Positions 20,368 to 28,738 of a stretch of 64,000 bases of DNA are shown here, one piece after another. The position numbers and the translations under genes were made by a program. Position 1 is the first letter of the stretch. Each line of letters begins with the position of its first letter. The notes beneath the pieces are model-generated. The model searched no databases, was not told the DNA's origin, and saw only the letters and a program-made list of their open reading frames with translations. This stretch comes from an uncultured Synergistales bacterium (GTDB lineage: Bacteria > Synergistota > Synergistia > Synergistales > Aminobacteriaceae), in the NCBI GenBank assembly GCA_905234075.1, contig CAJOGI010000008.1:1-64000 (forward strand), written 5' to 3'.

Positions 20368-20370
20368 ATT

Positions 20371-20850
20371 ATGAAGGCTCATAAATACGGAGACCATGTT
20401 GACACGGACGTTATAATCCCTGCGCGTTATTTAGCGAGTCAGGACGAAAAAGAATTAGCGTCGCACTGCATGGAAGACATAGACAAAAATTTCCGCTCAA
20501 AAGTTAAAGAAGGCGATATTATTGTCGCAGGCTTGAATTTCGGCTGCGGTTCATCGCGTGAACATGCGCCGGTTGCTATCAAAGCGTCAGGAATTTCATG
20601 CGTCATTGCGAAAAGTTTTGCGCGAATTTTTTACCGCAACGCGATTAATATCGGCCTCGCCATTCTTGAATGTCCCGAAGCTGCCGAAGATATTTCAGAC
20701 GGCGACGAAGTTAAAATTAATTTCGACACGGGATTAATCACGAACGAAACTAAAAATAAAACTTATAAGGCCGAACCGTTCCCGGAGTTCATCAAAAAAA
20801 TGATTGACAACGGCGGTTTAATGGCAAGCCTGAAGGCAGGTAGGAATTAG
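20371..20850 (+). CDS. leuD: 3-isopropylmalate dehydratase small subunit
   Basis: Swivel-domain partner of LeuC, 159 residues, matching the short LeuD paired with type-2 LeuC. It shows [13 protein letters not shown], the loop [20 protein letters not shown] and [15 protein letters not shown]. It lies 15 nt after leuC with the heptad repeat acting as its ribosome binding region. Its own stop (AAT TAG) also lies in a copy of the heptad repeat. Confidence 0.95.
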   Translation: MKAHKYGDHVDTDVIIPARYLASQDEKELASHCMEDIDKNFRSKVKEGDIIVAGLNFGCGSSREHAPVAIKASGISCVIAKSFARIFYRNAINIGLAILECPEAAEDISDGDEVKINFDTGLITNETKNKTYKAEPFPEFIKKMIDNGGLMASLKAGRN

Positions 20851-20868
20851 GAAGTAGGAGGTAGGAGG
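20841..20868 (+). repeat. Heptanucleotide repeat after leuD
   Basis: Units TAGGAAT, TAGGAAG, TAGGAGG and TAGGAGG in tandem, again preceded by GCAGG and again carrying the stop codon of the upstream gene. It is followed by TAAAAAAA, as in the copy before yvcK. Confidence 0.9.
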
Positions 20869-20918
20869 TAAAAAAATCCTTCACCCCTCATTAAAAAAAT
20901 AAAGGAGAAAAAATAATT

Positions 20919-21590
20919 ATGAAAGCGTTATTCATCAACGGCTCGCCGCGAAAAAACTGGAACACCGCAAAAATGCTTGAGAGCGCGATGAAGGGAGCTT
21001 CTGACGCAGGAGCAGAGACGGAATTAATTAACCTTTATGATTTTGTTTTCAAAGGCTGTGTGTCATGTTTCGCGTGCAAGTTAAAAACTGCGAAGACTCA
21101 CGGACTTTGTGCCTTCAAAGACGCTTTAACGCCCGTGCTTGAAAAAGCTCTGCACTCTGACGTTATCGTCATGGGAAGCCCGATTTATTTCAGCTTTCCT
21201 ACGGGAATGATGCGCTCATTCATTGAAAGATTTTTATTCCCGATTATGCACTACAGCAATGACGAGAACGGAAACAGAATCAGGGACATCGACAGGACGA
21301 TTTACAGCGCAAGCATTTACACAATGAACGCTCCGAAAGAAATTGCCGAGAAAATTCACTATGACACGATAATTAATACTAACGCAGCGGCTCTTGAAGT
21401 CGTGTTGGGCTACACGGAAAATTTATGCGCCTATAACACTTATCAATTTAATGATTATTCGCGCTACGATGCAAACATGTTCAGCGAAGAAGTTAAAGCG
21501 AAATACCGCGACGAACATTTTGACAAAGATTTACAAGCGGCCTACGAACTCGGCAAGCGTTTAACGGAAAAAGCAAAAGGGGATAAATAA
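20919..21590 (+). CDS. Flavodoxin-fold NAD(P)H:FMN oxidoreductase
   Basis: A 223-residue protein of the flavodoxin-like/iron-sulfur flavoprotein superfamily. The FMN phosphate loop is INGSPRKNWNTAKML at the N-terminus. A cysteine cluster GCVSCFACK plus a later GLCAF, and the MGSPIYFSFPTGMMRSFIER segment, are typical. It has its own AAAGGAG site. It sits between leuD and leuB in one transcription unit. Its physiological electron acceptor is unknown. Confidence 0.75.
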   Translation: MKALFINGSPRKNWNTAKMLESAMKGASDAGAETELINLYDFVFKGCVSCFACKLKTAKTHGLCAFKDALTPVLEKALHSDVIVMGSPIYFSFPTGMMRSFIERFLFPIMHYSNDENGNRIRDIDRTIYSASIYTMNAPKEIAEKIHYDTIINTNAAALEVVLGYTENLCAYNTYQFNDYSRYDANMFSEEVKAKYRDEHFDKDLQAAYELGKRLTEKAKGDK

Positions 21591-21594
21591 TTAA

Positions 21595-22662
21595 ATGTCA
21601 AGGAAAAATGTTGCAGTCATTCCCGGCGACGGCATAGGCCCGGAAGTTATTAAAGCCACTCTCGAAGTTTTAGAGAAAGCCGCGCCCGGTAAGTTTGATT
21701 TTACAGAAGTCGCTATGGGCGGAAACGCTATTGATAAATACGGCGAGCCCCTGCCCGATTTCAGCCTCAAGACCTGCCAGAACGCTGACGCAACTTTACT
21801 CGGAGCAGTCGGCGGCCCTAAGTGGGACAATCAGCCCCCCGAAAAACGTCCTGAACGCGGATTGCTCGGAGTTAGAAGCGGCCTTGAAGTTTTTGCGAAT
21901 ATCAGACCGGCAAAAATTTTCGCGCCCTTAGCGTCAGCCTGCCCGTTAAGAAAAGACATTGCGGAAAAGGGAATTGATTTTATTATCGTCCGCGAATTAA
22001 CGGGCGGAATTTATTTCGGCAAGCACGAAGCCTTCAAAACTTCCGACGGCGAACGCGCTGCGCGTGATGTTATGGAATACAGCGAACACGAGATTAAACG
22101 CATTGCCCACGTAGCTTTCAAAATGGCAATGGGCCGAAGAAAAATTGTAACGTCGATCGACAAGGCGAATATCTTAACGACTTCGAGATTATGGCGCGAA
22201 GTTGTCGAGGAGGTCGCGAAAGAATATCCAGAAGTGAAATTAAATCATCTTTATGTCGATAACGCTTCGATGCAGTTAGTCCGCGCTCCTTCGGATTTTG
22301 ACGTTATCGTAACTGAAAACACATTCGGCGATATTCTCTCGGACGAGGCCAGCCAGATTGTCGGCTCAATCGGAATGATACCGAGTGCGAGCTTGGGCGA
22401 AAATAATCGCGGACTTTACGAGCCCATTCACGGGTCAGCCCCCGACATCGCAGGTCAGGACAAGGCCAACCCGATCGGAACGATTTTAGCCGGAGCTATG
22501 ATGCTGCGCTACAGTTTCGCAATGAACAAGGAAGCGGATAAAATTGAAAACGCCGTTGACGAAGTTTTGAGGGACGGATTGAGAACGCCGGATATTTTTA
22601 TGGACGGCACGAAATTAATCACGGGCTCTCAGATGAGGGACGCAATAATAGCTAAGTTATAA
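21595..22662 (+). CDS. leuB: 3-isopropylmalate dehydrogenase
   Basis: NAD-dependent oxidative decarboxylase, third step of leucine synthesis, 355 residues. It shows VIPGDGIGPEVIKATLEVLE, the LGAVGGPKWD loop, the substrate-contact RPERGLLGVRSGLEVFANIR and the metal site around VTENTFGDILSDEASQIVGS. It begins 4 nt after the flavoprotein gene and is the last gene before a terminator. Confidence 0.96.
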   Translation: MSRKNVAVIPGDGIGPEVIKATLEVLEKAAPGKFDFTEVAMGGNAIDKYGEPLPDFSLKTCQNADATLLGAVGGPKWDNQPPEKRPERGLLGVRSGLEVFANIRPAKIFAPLASACPLRKDIAEKGIDFIIVRELTGGIYFGKHEAFKTSDGERAARDVMEYSEHEIKRIAHVAFKMAMGRRKIVTSIDKANILTTSRLWREVVEEVAKEYPEVKLNHLYVDNASMQLVRAPSDFDVIVTENTFGDILSDEASQIVGSIGMIPSASLGENNRGLYEPIHGSAPDIAGQDKANPIGTILAGAMMLRYSFAMNKEADKIENAVDEVLRDGLRTPDIFMDGTKLITGSQMRDAIIAKL

Positions 22663-22668
22663 ATCAGG

Positions 22669-22712
22669 AAAATTTCCCTTGAAAAAATTTTTTTTTCGGG
22701 GGAATTTTTTTA
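22669..22712 (+). terminator. Terminator after leuB
   Basis: A long A/T-rich hairpin: AAAATTTCCCTTGAAAAAA pairs with TTTTTTCGGGGGAATTTT (two G-U pairs) and is followed by a T-run. It closes the leu unit before the pilin genes. Confidence 0.65.
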
Positions 22713-22717
22713 TTCAG

Positions 22718-22726
22718 TGCTATAAT
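22718..22726 (+). promoter_or_regulatory. Extended -10 promoter of first prepilin
   Basis: TGcTATAAT, a consensus extended -10, lies 64 nt upstream of the first prepilin ATG and just after the leu terminator. No good -35 is visible, as expected for extended -10 promoters. Confidence 0.5.
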
Positions 22727-22790
22727 CAAAATTGTTTTCCAAGAAAAATTAATAAAGCATTAAAAATTTCATGGGAGGGAATTATTTTTC

Positions 22791-23408
22791 ATGGCAAACA
22801 GGAAAAAGGGTTTCACGCTTGTTGAATTGTTAATTGTTATTGTCGTCATTGGCGTATTGAGCGCGATGATGATGTTGTCGAGCACAGAGGCGGTCAGCTC
22901 CGCGAAGGCCGCTAAAGTAATTGCGGATCTCACGAACCTGAAAAAAGCCCTTGCGGTCTGGTATGCAGATAATTACGACAAAATTCAACATGACTCCAGC
23001 AGTAAGTTTGCGGGTATGGTTCTCGCTCCTAATAACAATGGGAAGGAAGAAAATGGCGGATGGAATCCTATTCAGGAGACTAACATAATGGACGAAATAT
23101 CAAGACACATAGAAGGTGCCTCAATCAATAAAGGGGAAAGAAAAGCAGATAAGGAAATGGCAGAGGGAAGTTACGGAGTGTTTGACGGAGGCAAGAAAAA
23201 GAACTGGGCAGGACTTCCGTCTAATGTTCAGCAGGGTAGACTTGCGTGGTTTGTTGGTTACAGGTTCACAAGCTCTGAACGAGACAGACTATACGAAAAA
23301 CTTAAAACGAAAGAAAAATCACTTGGTCTTGTGTTCGCTGGGAAATATCCTAATACAGCATGGGGAAGCGATAATAATTGCTATACCGTGTGGATGCGTG
23401 TCATTTGA
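22791..23408 (+). CDS. Type IV prepilin-like protein 1
   Basis: Exported pilin-like protein, 205 residues. A class III leader MANRKKG precedes the cleavage site and mature FTLVELLIVIVVIGVL helix with Glu5. After about residue 43 the sequence becomes specific to this gene, with WYADNYDKIQ and a Gly/Trp-containing C-terminal domain. GGGAGGG precedes the ATG. No pilus ATPase, platform protein or prepilin peptidase is near. Bases 22803-22910 match the second prepilin at 103 of 108 positions. Confidence 0.8.
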   Translation: MANRKKGFTLVELLIVIVVIGVLSAMMMLSSTEAVSSAKAAKVIADLTNLKKALAVWYADNYDKIQHDSSSKFAGMVLAPNNNGKEENGGWNPIQETNIMDEISRHIEGASINKGERKADKEMAEGSYGVFDGGKKKNWAGLPSNVQQGRLAWFVGYRFTSSERDRLYEKLKTKEKSLGLVFAGKYPNTAWGSDNNCYTVWMRVI

Positions 23409-23541
23409 CCAATGTCATTATTACTTCTGCGGATATAAAAATGATAAAAAAAATTTCTGAATAAAAATCTGTTGAAACTGATAGAAATGCGTTCTAAAAA
23501 TTTTTTCAAAGAATCATGTTTTTAATCACGAAGGTAATAAC

Positions 23542-23569
23542 TTGATAATAAAAATTCGCGTTTTATAAT
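23542..23569 (+). promoter_or_regulatory. Promoter of second prepilin
   Basis: TTGATA (23542-23547) and TATAAT (23564-23569) with 16-nt spacing, 64 nt upstream of the second prepilin ATG. The rest of the 224-nt gap between the two pilin genes is AT-rich and holds nothing else recognised. Confidence 0.6.
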
Positions 23570-23632
23570 TGTCATTGCTTTTCAGATTTTTAAATACAAT
23601 TCTTCATAAAATATTATGGGAGTGAATTTTTT

Positions 23633-24202
23633 ATGTGTCGTAAAAAGGGTTTCACGCTTGTTGAATTATTAATTGTCATTGTCGTCATTGGCGTGTTGAG
23701 CGCGATGATGATGTTGTCGAGTACGGAGGCGGTCAGCTCCGCGAAGGCCACGAATATTATTAACAATCTTCGCAACTGGAAGACAGCGGCTCTTGAGTGG
23801 TACGCAGATCATACGGATATAGTTAATGATAAAGGAAAAATTAAAACAAGTGATACTGATAACAGTTATAGCGGAAATTTTGCTGCTAATGTTAAGGCTA
23901 AAGACATACTGCCGTACTTAGGTGCTGGATTAAAAGAAGATGGAGATAATGTAAAAGATTCTTCAGGAGGCGTATATCAAACGGACTTCGCAGAAGTAAA
24001 TAATAAGCATATTTGGTGCATTATTTATACTATGCCCACTGAAGATGAAAGGATTAAAGAAAAATTAGAAGCACGCGCTGCAAACGTACTTCTTAGAAAT
24101 AAGGCAGTAAATAATAGCGATAAAGGACGATACACGGCAGCCCAAGCAACTGGTGTTTGGGCAAAAGCTGTTGCTATTGAGGTTATACAATTTGATAACT
24201 AA
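23633..24202 (+). CDS. Type IV prepilin-like protein 2
   Basis: Tandem paralogue of the preceding gene, 189 residues. The leader MCRKKG is followed by the same mature N-terminus FTLVELLIVIVVIGVL and MMLSSTEAVSSAKA. Downstream the proteins diverge, sharing only traces such as a WYAD motif near residue 60. Over the shared 108-nt block all five differences are synonymous. It has its own GGGAG site and promoter, so the two genes can be expressed independently. Confidence 0.8.
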   Translation: MCRKKGFTLVELLIVIVVIGVLSAMMMLSSTEAVSSAKATNIINNLRNWKTAALEWYADHTDIVNDKGKIKTSDTDNSYSGNFAANVKAKDILPYLGAGLKEDGDNVKDSSGGVYQTDFAEVNNKHIWCIIYTMPTEDERIKEKLEARAANVLLRNKAVNNSDKGRYTAAQATGVWAKAVAIEVIQFDN

Positions 24203-24238
24203 CCGCCACGCAACACTACGCACGCTTTGAAAACAAAA

Positions 24239-24275
24239 ACTCCCCAGCCGTAACGGTCGGGGAGAATTTTTTTTA
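24239..24275 (+). terminator. Terminator after second prepilin
   Basis: CTCCCC...GCCG TAA CGGT...GGGGAG hairpin followed by a run of T. Its 5' arm AAAAACTCCCCAGCCGTAA (24235-24253) recurs exactly at 24769-24787, on the far side of the toxin-antitoxin genes. Confidence 0.75.
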
Positions 24276-24319
24276 CATGATAAAATTTGCCTGACATTTT
24301 AGGGAGGGGAGATAGAACA

Positions 24320-24525
24320 ATGATAATAGAACTTGCACCCGAAATCGAAACGCGGTTACAAACGAGCCGCCGGAAAAATTTATAAAACAAAAATTAGAAG
24401 AGGCCCTCGAAGATTGGGAAGATTATACGGACGCTTTGAAAATCTGTGAGCTCGTTAATGCCGGCAAAATGAAAACACATTCACTCGAAGAAGTAGAGAG
24501 ACTGTCAAATGAAATGGACGATTGA
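24320..24525 (+). pseudogene. RelB-like antitoxin, frameshifted
   Basis: GGAGGGGA precedes the ATG. Frame 0 reads MIIELAPEIETRLQTSRRKNL and then stops at TAA. The -1 frame continues as IKQKLEEALEDWEDYTDALK and ends EEVERLSNEMDD, overlapping the toxin start by 17 nt. The two halves together look like a ribbon-helix-helix RelB-type antitoxin. The switch falls at A_AAT_TTA directly before the stop, a classical -1 slippery heptamer, so either the gene is broken by one base or it uses frameshifting. No start codon exists for the second half alone. Confidence 0.6.
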
Positions 24526-24787
24526 ATATACAGATGACGCCCAAAAAACTTTTCTCAAACTTGACAGACTGATACGAGAGCAGATCATAAAGTATCTTAA
24601 AAATTTGAGTTCGTTACAAAATCCGCGACTGCTAGGTGAAAAGCTCAAAGGCAATCTTTCTGAATTTTGGAAATATAGGGTAGGAGATTATCGCCTAATA
24701 TGTAATATTCAAGATGAGAAACTGTTAGTCTTAATAGTTAAAATTGGGCACAGAAGTGAAGTATATAAAAAAACTCCCCAGCCGTAA
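24509..24787 (+). CDS. RelE/ParE-family toxin
   Basis: A 92-residue mRNA-interferase-type fold. It shows WTIEYTDDAQKTFLKLDRL, GEKLKGNLSEFWKYRVGDYR and the C-terminal LIVKIGHRSEVYK, matching active RelE proteins of this group. It overlaps the antitoxin frame. Its last residues (KTPQP) and stop are encoded by the 5' arm of a terminator hairpin, so the C-terminus was probably acquired with that repeat. Intact toxin beside a frameshifted antitoxin is odd. Confidence 0.8.
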   Translation: MKWTIEYTDDAQKTFLKLDRLIREQIIKYLKNLSSLQNPRLLGEKLKGNLSEFWKYRVGDYRLICNIQDEKLLVLIVKIGHRSEVYKKTPQP

Positions 24788-24800
24788 AACTGGGGAAAAT
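24774..24800. terminator. Bidirectional terminator, toxin / C1 peptidase
   Basis: CCCCAG...CTGGGG hairpin. On the minus strand it is followed by AGTTTTTTTATA, a good terminator for the peptidase gene. On the plus strand it closes the toxin gene, whose stop codon it contains. Confidence 0.75.
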
Positions 24801-24814
24801 TTCAAAATTATTCC

Positions 24815-24934
24815 TTATTCCGAATCTTTAACCGCGACCACCGGCGCGTAAACATCTCCGCTGTTAAGCCACACCGAAATTAAAATCTTATGACCCTCAG
24901 GCGTTGCCGTTATCTCGCTGCCGTCAGCGAAATT
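24815..24934 (-). pseudogene. Out-of-frame C-terminus of the C1 peptidase
   Basis: If one T of the TTT at 24932-24930 is ignored, the peptidase frame continues past its TGA for 38 residues: FADGSEITATPEGHKILISV, then a segment containing YAPVVAVKDSE and a TAA. This looks like the natural end of the C-terminal domain, so a single-base insertion or a +1 shift is likely. Confidence 0.6.
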
Positions 24935-27900
24935 CTACAATGTCATCGTCGTCAGTTTTCTCGCGGTTCTGCGGAAACGCAAACCACAATAATTTTTTCC
25001 CAGCCTCTATCTCCGGCGCAATATCGACCTCAATATCGTACATGTTGCTTTCAGAAACAGTCAGCTCCGGCAAAACCGCCGCTATAGTGCAGCCGTCAAG
25101 CGCGTCAGCGTCAATAGCCCTTATCGATGAAATTTCACGCTCCGAGCCAAAATTTATAGCAGGAACATTCGCTAAAATTTCTTCATTTACATCATCAGCT
25201 TCAATTTCTTTTTCAGTCGCGCTGATTTCTTCGGGCGTTTCGCTCACGGCCTTCGCCGCTGTGTCGCCCGTCCCGTCATTCGTAACGTTGAGAGTAATTT
25301 TTTTCGTGGCCTTCCCGTCCGCATTGGCCGCAGTAACTTTTATGTTATATTTCCCGGTTTTTGACGGCACTGTCCCCGAAATTGTCGCGCTGTCCTCGTC
25401 GTCCTGAGTTATATAAAGCCCTCCTATGGCGTTCATGCTGAAAGTAATTTGTTTCGAGCCCGTAACGTTCACGGAGAGGCTCAAAGTTTCGCCGGCTGAC
25501 TTAGTAATAACTTCAGTCGCTGAAGCAAAATTCGGTTTAGTTCCAGAAGCGGTGAAGCTGACTTTTTTCGATGCAGTCGTAGTGGTTGCAGTGTTGGACG
25601 CGCTCAAATATATCGGCAGTGATTTTATTGACTGCGTGGGCGTGCCGGTAATCATTGCCGTTCCCGTTGAAGGATCGGAAGTAAACGCCAGGCCCAAGTC
25701 GTCAAGGTCATCAATCCCAAATTTATTTTTATCAGAGTCGCTTATCGTGTATGTTATGTAGATAGGCAATGTTCCAGTCGCGGAAATTGACGCGCTGTAC
25801 GCACTGCCGACTTTCGCTTTTGGCAGGGAGGCTTTTAATTTCGGAGCAACGCCCTTGACGGTAAAATTAACTGTCGTCTCGTCGCTGCCGACGCTGTTTG
25901 AGGCCGTTATGCCAAGCTCGTAAGTCCCTGCTTCGGTCGGAGTGCCCGTGATTGTCGCCTGCAGTCCGTTCTTCGCAAGCGTTACAGTCAAAGTGTCGGG
26001 AAGGTTTGAAATATCCCACGTAATAGGCCCCGTCCCTTTAGCAGTAAGTTTCGCAGTATATTTTTTGCCCGTCGTAGCGTCTGAAAATTTTGCCTTCGTT
26101 ATTGCAGGCACCTCGTAAACAGTAAAAGGAACTTTCAGCGAAGTTTTACCGCCGTTGTTAGCGGCTTTAATGGTCATGTTAAAATTCCCGGCCTTCGTCG
26201 GAGTTCCAGTAAGAAGCCCGGCACTGCTCAACGTCATTCCTCTTGGAAGCCCTGAGGCCGACCACTCCACCGAATCGCTTTCACTTGACAATGAAAATTG
26301 ATAGTCTTCGTAATCTTCACCTAAGACGGCGATCGGCATATCGGACGGCGAAGCAATAATCGGAGCTATTGCCCTGATAGTTATCTTAACGTTCTTTGTT
26401 ACGGTCGTTCTGTTCAGCTGCGTATAAATATTTTCTGCCGTAACCTTCATCGTAAAAGTTCCTGACGATTCCGGAGTGCCGCTTAATTCGCCCGTTGACG
26501 TGTCAAAAGTCAGACCGTCCGGCAGATTTTCTATAGCGAACGTTACGGGCTCGGTGCCGGAGAAAGAAATTCTCTGCGAGTAAGCCCGGCCGACTGTCCC
26601 TTCAGAAAATTTTGAAGTCTTGATTTTTGGCTTCACGGGCCTGGAATTTATGATTATGTTCACTCTTGACGAAACGCTGCCGTAAGTCGTCGTTGCCGTG
26701 AAAGTTACGGCGTATGTCCCGGTCTTTGACGGCTTGCCTGAAATAACTCCGCTCGATGAATTTAGAGAGAGACCCTTCGGCAGACTTCCTGATGTAATGC
26801 TCCATGTTGCGCTCATGCTCGAAGAAAGCTCAAGAGTTCCACTGAACGTGTAGCCGATGTAGCCTTTTAATTCTGTCGTCTTGATTGTCGGCATTGCGAT
26901 AACGTTCATTGTATAGTTTTTTGTGTCTGACTTAGTTTCGCCGTTAATGGTATTCGTAACCGTTATGCTGAAGCTCACGGAGTTTTGTACAGTCGTCGGA
27001 GTGCCGGATATAACGCCCGTCTCTGTATCAAATTCAAGGCCCGCCGGAAGAGTTCCGGTCATTGACCACGTAATGGGCCGCGTGCCTTTAGCCGTGAGCT
27101 TGTAATAATATTCAGCACCGCGAACGGCATCGGGCGGATAACTGCTCGTAATTTCCGCAGGCACTCCTGCTGCGCTGTCTTTAAGCGTGAAAGCTTTGAT
27201 GCAGGAGTTTCGATCTGTCGCGGCTGTCCAGTATGTGCCGGTAGGTGAATAAAAACTTCCCTTCTCTGCCTTAAAATTCTGCGACATGTTGTCGTTCTTG
27301 GCCTCGAAAGGTATTTTATTTCCGCTCATTCTTACGACGACTGAAAAATATTCGCCGTTCGTGAGTGCGACGGGGCTGTCAAGAGTTACTGTGTGGTAGC
27401 CGGCAAAAGGAATTGTCCCGGACTGTGTCGAAACTGCCGAGCCGTTCACGGGGGTTGACGATGGCATTGACGACATGCCCGTATAAATCTTTATTTCATA
27501 GTCGATATTATTATCAGGCGTGTAAAAACCGACTTCGGTTAAATATTCGCCGTCGCGTTCGGACTTAAAAACGTTCGCTGAATAAACGCTGCTGACATTT
27601 GAGTAGCTCATCGTGGTCGTCCAGCCGAGAGCGTCATAATAATATGCCTTCATGTCATCGTTAGCTGCCTCGACAATGTACGCGGAGCCCTCGTCTAAAT
27701 ACTGCTCGTATGACATCCAGAAGCAGCCGTTGTCCCCAACTGTTGTAGAGCCGTTCCACCACGTGTCGCCCCATGAATTTTTTATGAGCCATGCTCCATT
27801 AATGCTCGGCTGAGTTTTGAAATTTGCCCTTGAATAATTATCGTCCCAGCCGATTATCTGGATCGCGTGAGTAAGGGTTTTGCCCGTTGTAAAGAATGAC

Positions 27901-28631
27901 GTGCTGCCGTCCGAAGCTTTGTAATATTCATATTGATTATTGTTATAGTTCGCGACGACTGCGCCGCTTGCCATTATTCTGCTTTTAATTATATTTCTTG
28001 CTTCTTCGCTGGCGTTTACGTTGCTTTGAGAGAAAGAAATATAATAAACATCGCGGAGCCTCAAAGCTCTCGTGTAAGAGCCGGGAGTTGCCGCTGAAGG
28101 GGCTGTGCCGAAGGGCACGTCGCGTTCAAGGACAGGGCCGTCGAGTCTTCCGTAAAGAGCCGCAGGATAAAACGAGTTGCCGCCTTGAGACTTAATAGTA
28201 TCAAAATTCGAGCTTGAAAAATTTTTGAACGCTTTGGACTTGTCAGAGTTCTTAAAAGTAAACCAGGCCAAGTGCATTACTGACAGGTCTAACTCCTCGC
28301 CGTACTTCATTAAATAATTTGACTCCATTGCTCCGATAGCAGAGAATGCCCAGCACCAGTTATATTGTCCCTGATTTTTTACGCTCGTTACGTAGCTTTT
28401 CCCGTTTACTTTTCTAAGATCGTAAGCTGAAGGCAGGGGGTCCTCTCCGACTTCGGCCTTTAATAAATTTTTTCCTGTTTCTGTTTTTTCCTTCGGGGGA
28501 TTGTCAGCTAAATATGACAGGTCAACGGGGAAGCGGACAACGCCGTTCATCTCAGCGAATGCCGCCGGCGGAAAAATCAAAGCAGACACTAGCGCGGTCA
28601 TAATTAAAACGCGCCAGATTTTTTTTAGCAT
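24924..28631 (-). CDS. Secreted C1 (papain-fold) peptidase with Ig-like repeats
   Basis: A 1235-residue exported protein. Signal peptide 1-26 (ends AAFA). Peptidase domain about 66-310: oxyanion Gln87, nucleophile Cys93 in NWCWAFS, His255 in LTHAIQIIGWDD and Asn285 in IKNSWG. Next comes a lectin-like domain (EYLTEVGFYTPDNNIDYEIK). Seven repeats of about 85-100 residues follow, each with the LPxGL...G.ISGTP pattern of putative Ig (He_PIG) domains. An acidic linker (PEEISATEKEIEADD) and a final domain close it, cut by a frameshift. AAAGGAG precedes the ATG. It probably degrades or binds host or dietary protein at the surface (inference). Confidence 0.85.
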   Translation of the reverse strand: MLKKIWRVLIMTALVSALIFPPAAFAEMNGVVRFPVDLSYLADNPPKEKTETGKNLLKAEVGEDPLPSAYDLRKVNGKSYVTSVKNQGQYNWCWAFSAIGAMESNYLMKYGEELDLSVMHLAWFTFKNSDKSKAFKNFSSSNFDTIKSQGGNSFYPAALYGRLDGPVLERDVPFGTAPSAATPGSYTRALRLRDVYYISFSQSNVNASEEARNIIKSRIMASGAVVANYNNNQYEYYKASDGSTSFFTTGKTLTHAIQIIGWDDNYSRANFKTQPSINGAWLIKNSWGDTWWNGSTTVGDNGCFWMSYEQYLDEGSAYIVEAANDDMKAYYYDALGWTTTMSYSNVSSVYSANVFKSERDGEYLTEVGFYTPDNNIDYEIKIYTGMSSMPSSTPVNGSAVSTQSGTIPFAGYHTVTLDSPVALTNGEYFSVVVRMSGNKIPFEAKNDNMSQNFKAEKGSFYSPTGTYWTAATDRNSCIKAFTLKDSAAGVPAEITSSYPPDAVRGAEYYYKLTAKGTRPITWSMTGTLPAGLEFDTETGVISGTPTTVQNSVSFSITVTNTINGETKSDTKNYTMNVIAMPTIKTTELKGYIGYTFSGTLELSSSMSATWSITSGSLPKGLSLNSSSGVISGKPSKTGTYAVTFTATTTYGSVSSRVNIIINSRPVKPKIKTSKFSEGTVGRAYSQRISFSGTEPVTFAIENLPDGLTFDTSTGELSGTPESSGTFTMKVTAENIYTQLNRTTVTKNVKITIRAIAPIIASPSDMPIAVLGEDYEDYQFSLSSESDSVEWSASGLPRGMTLSSAGLLTGTPTKAGNFNMTIKAANNGGKTSLKVPFTVYEVPAITKAKFSDATTGKKYTAKLTAKGTGPITWDISNLPDTLTVTLAKNGLQATITGTPTEAGTYELGITASNSVGSDETTVNFTVKGVAPKLKASLPKAKVGSAYSASISATGTLPIYITYTISDSDKNKFGIDDLDDLGLAFTSDPSTGTAMITGTPTQSIKSLPIYLSASNTATTTTASKKVSFTASGTKPNFASATEVITKSAGETLSLSVNVTGSKQITFSMNAIGGLYITQDDEDSATISGTVPSKTGKYNIKVTAANADGKATKKITLNVTNDGTGDTAAKAVSETPEEISATEKEIEADDVNEEILANVPAINFGSEREISSIRAIDADALDGCTIAAVLPELTVSESNMYDIEVDIAPEIEAGKKLLWFAFPQNREKTDDDDIVEFR

Positions 28632-28738
28632 GGTAAAATCTCCTTTCGAGTTTGATTTTTAGCCTTATTAATTAAATTTCGGTGCATAGTTTCATATATT
28701 TTATAATTTTATTATAGTTATTGCGGAGGAAAAAAATT

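Noticed and set aside
24199-24390. Minus-strand frame over the antitoxin locus
   Set aside because: It overlaps the terminator and the antitoxin start; no ribosome binding site and no conserved motif.
25426-25761. 111-codon plus-strand frame opposite the Ig repeats
   Set aside because: The composition follows the antisense of the repeat codons; no start signal or similarity.
28721-28738. TTG at 28721 as the start of the small membrane protein
   Set aside because: The GGAGG ribosome binding site lies inside this extension, so the TTG at 28739 is preferred.
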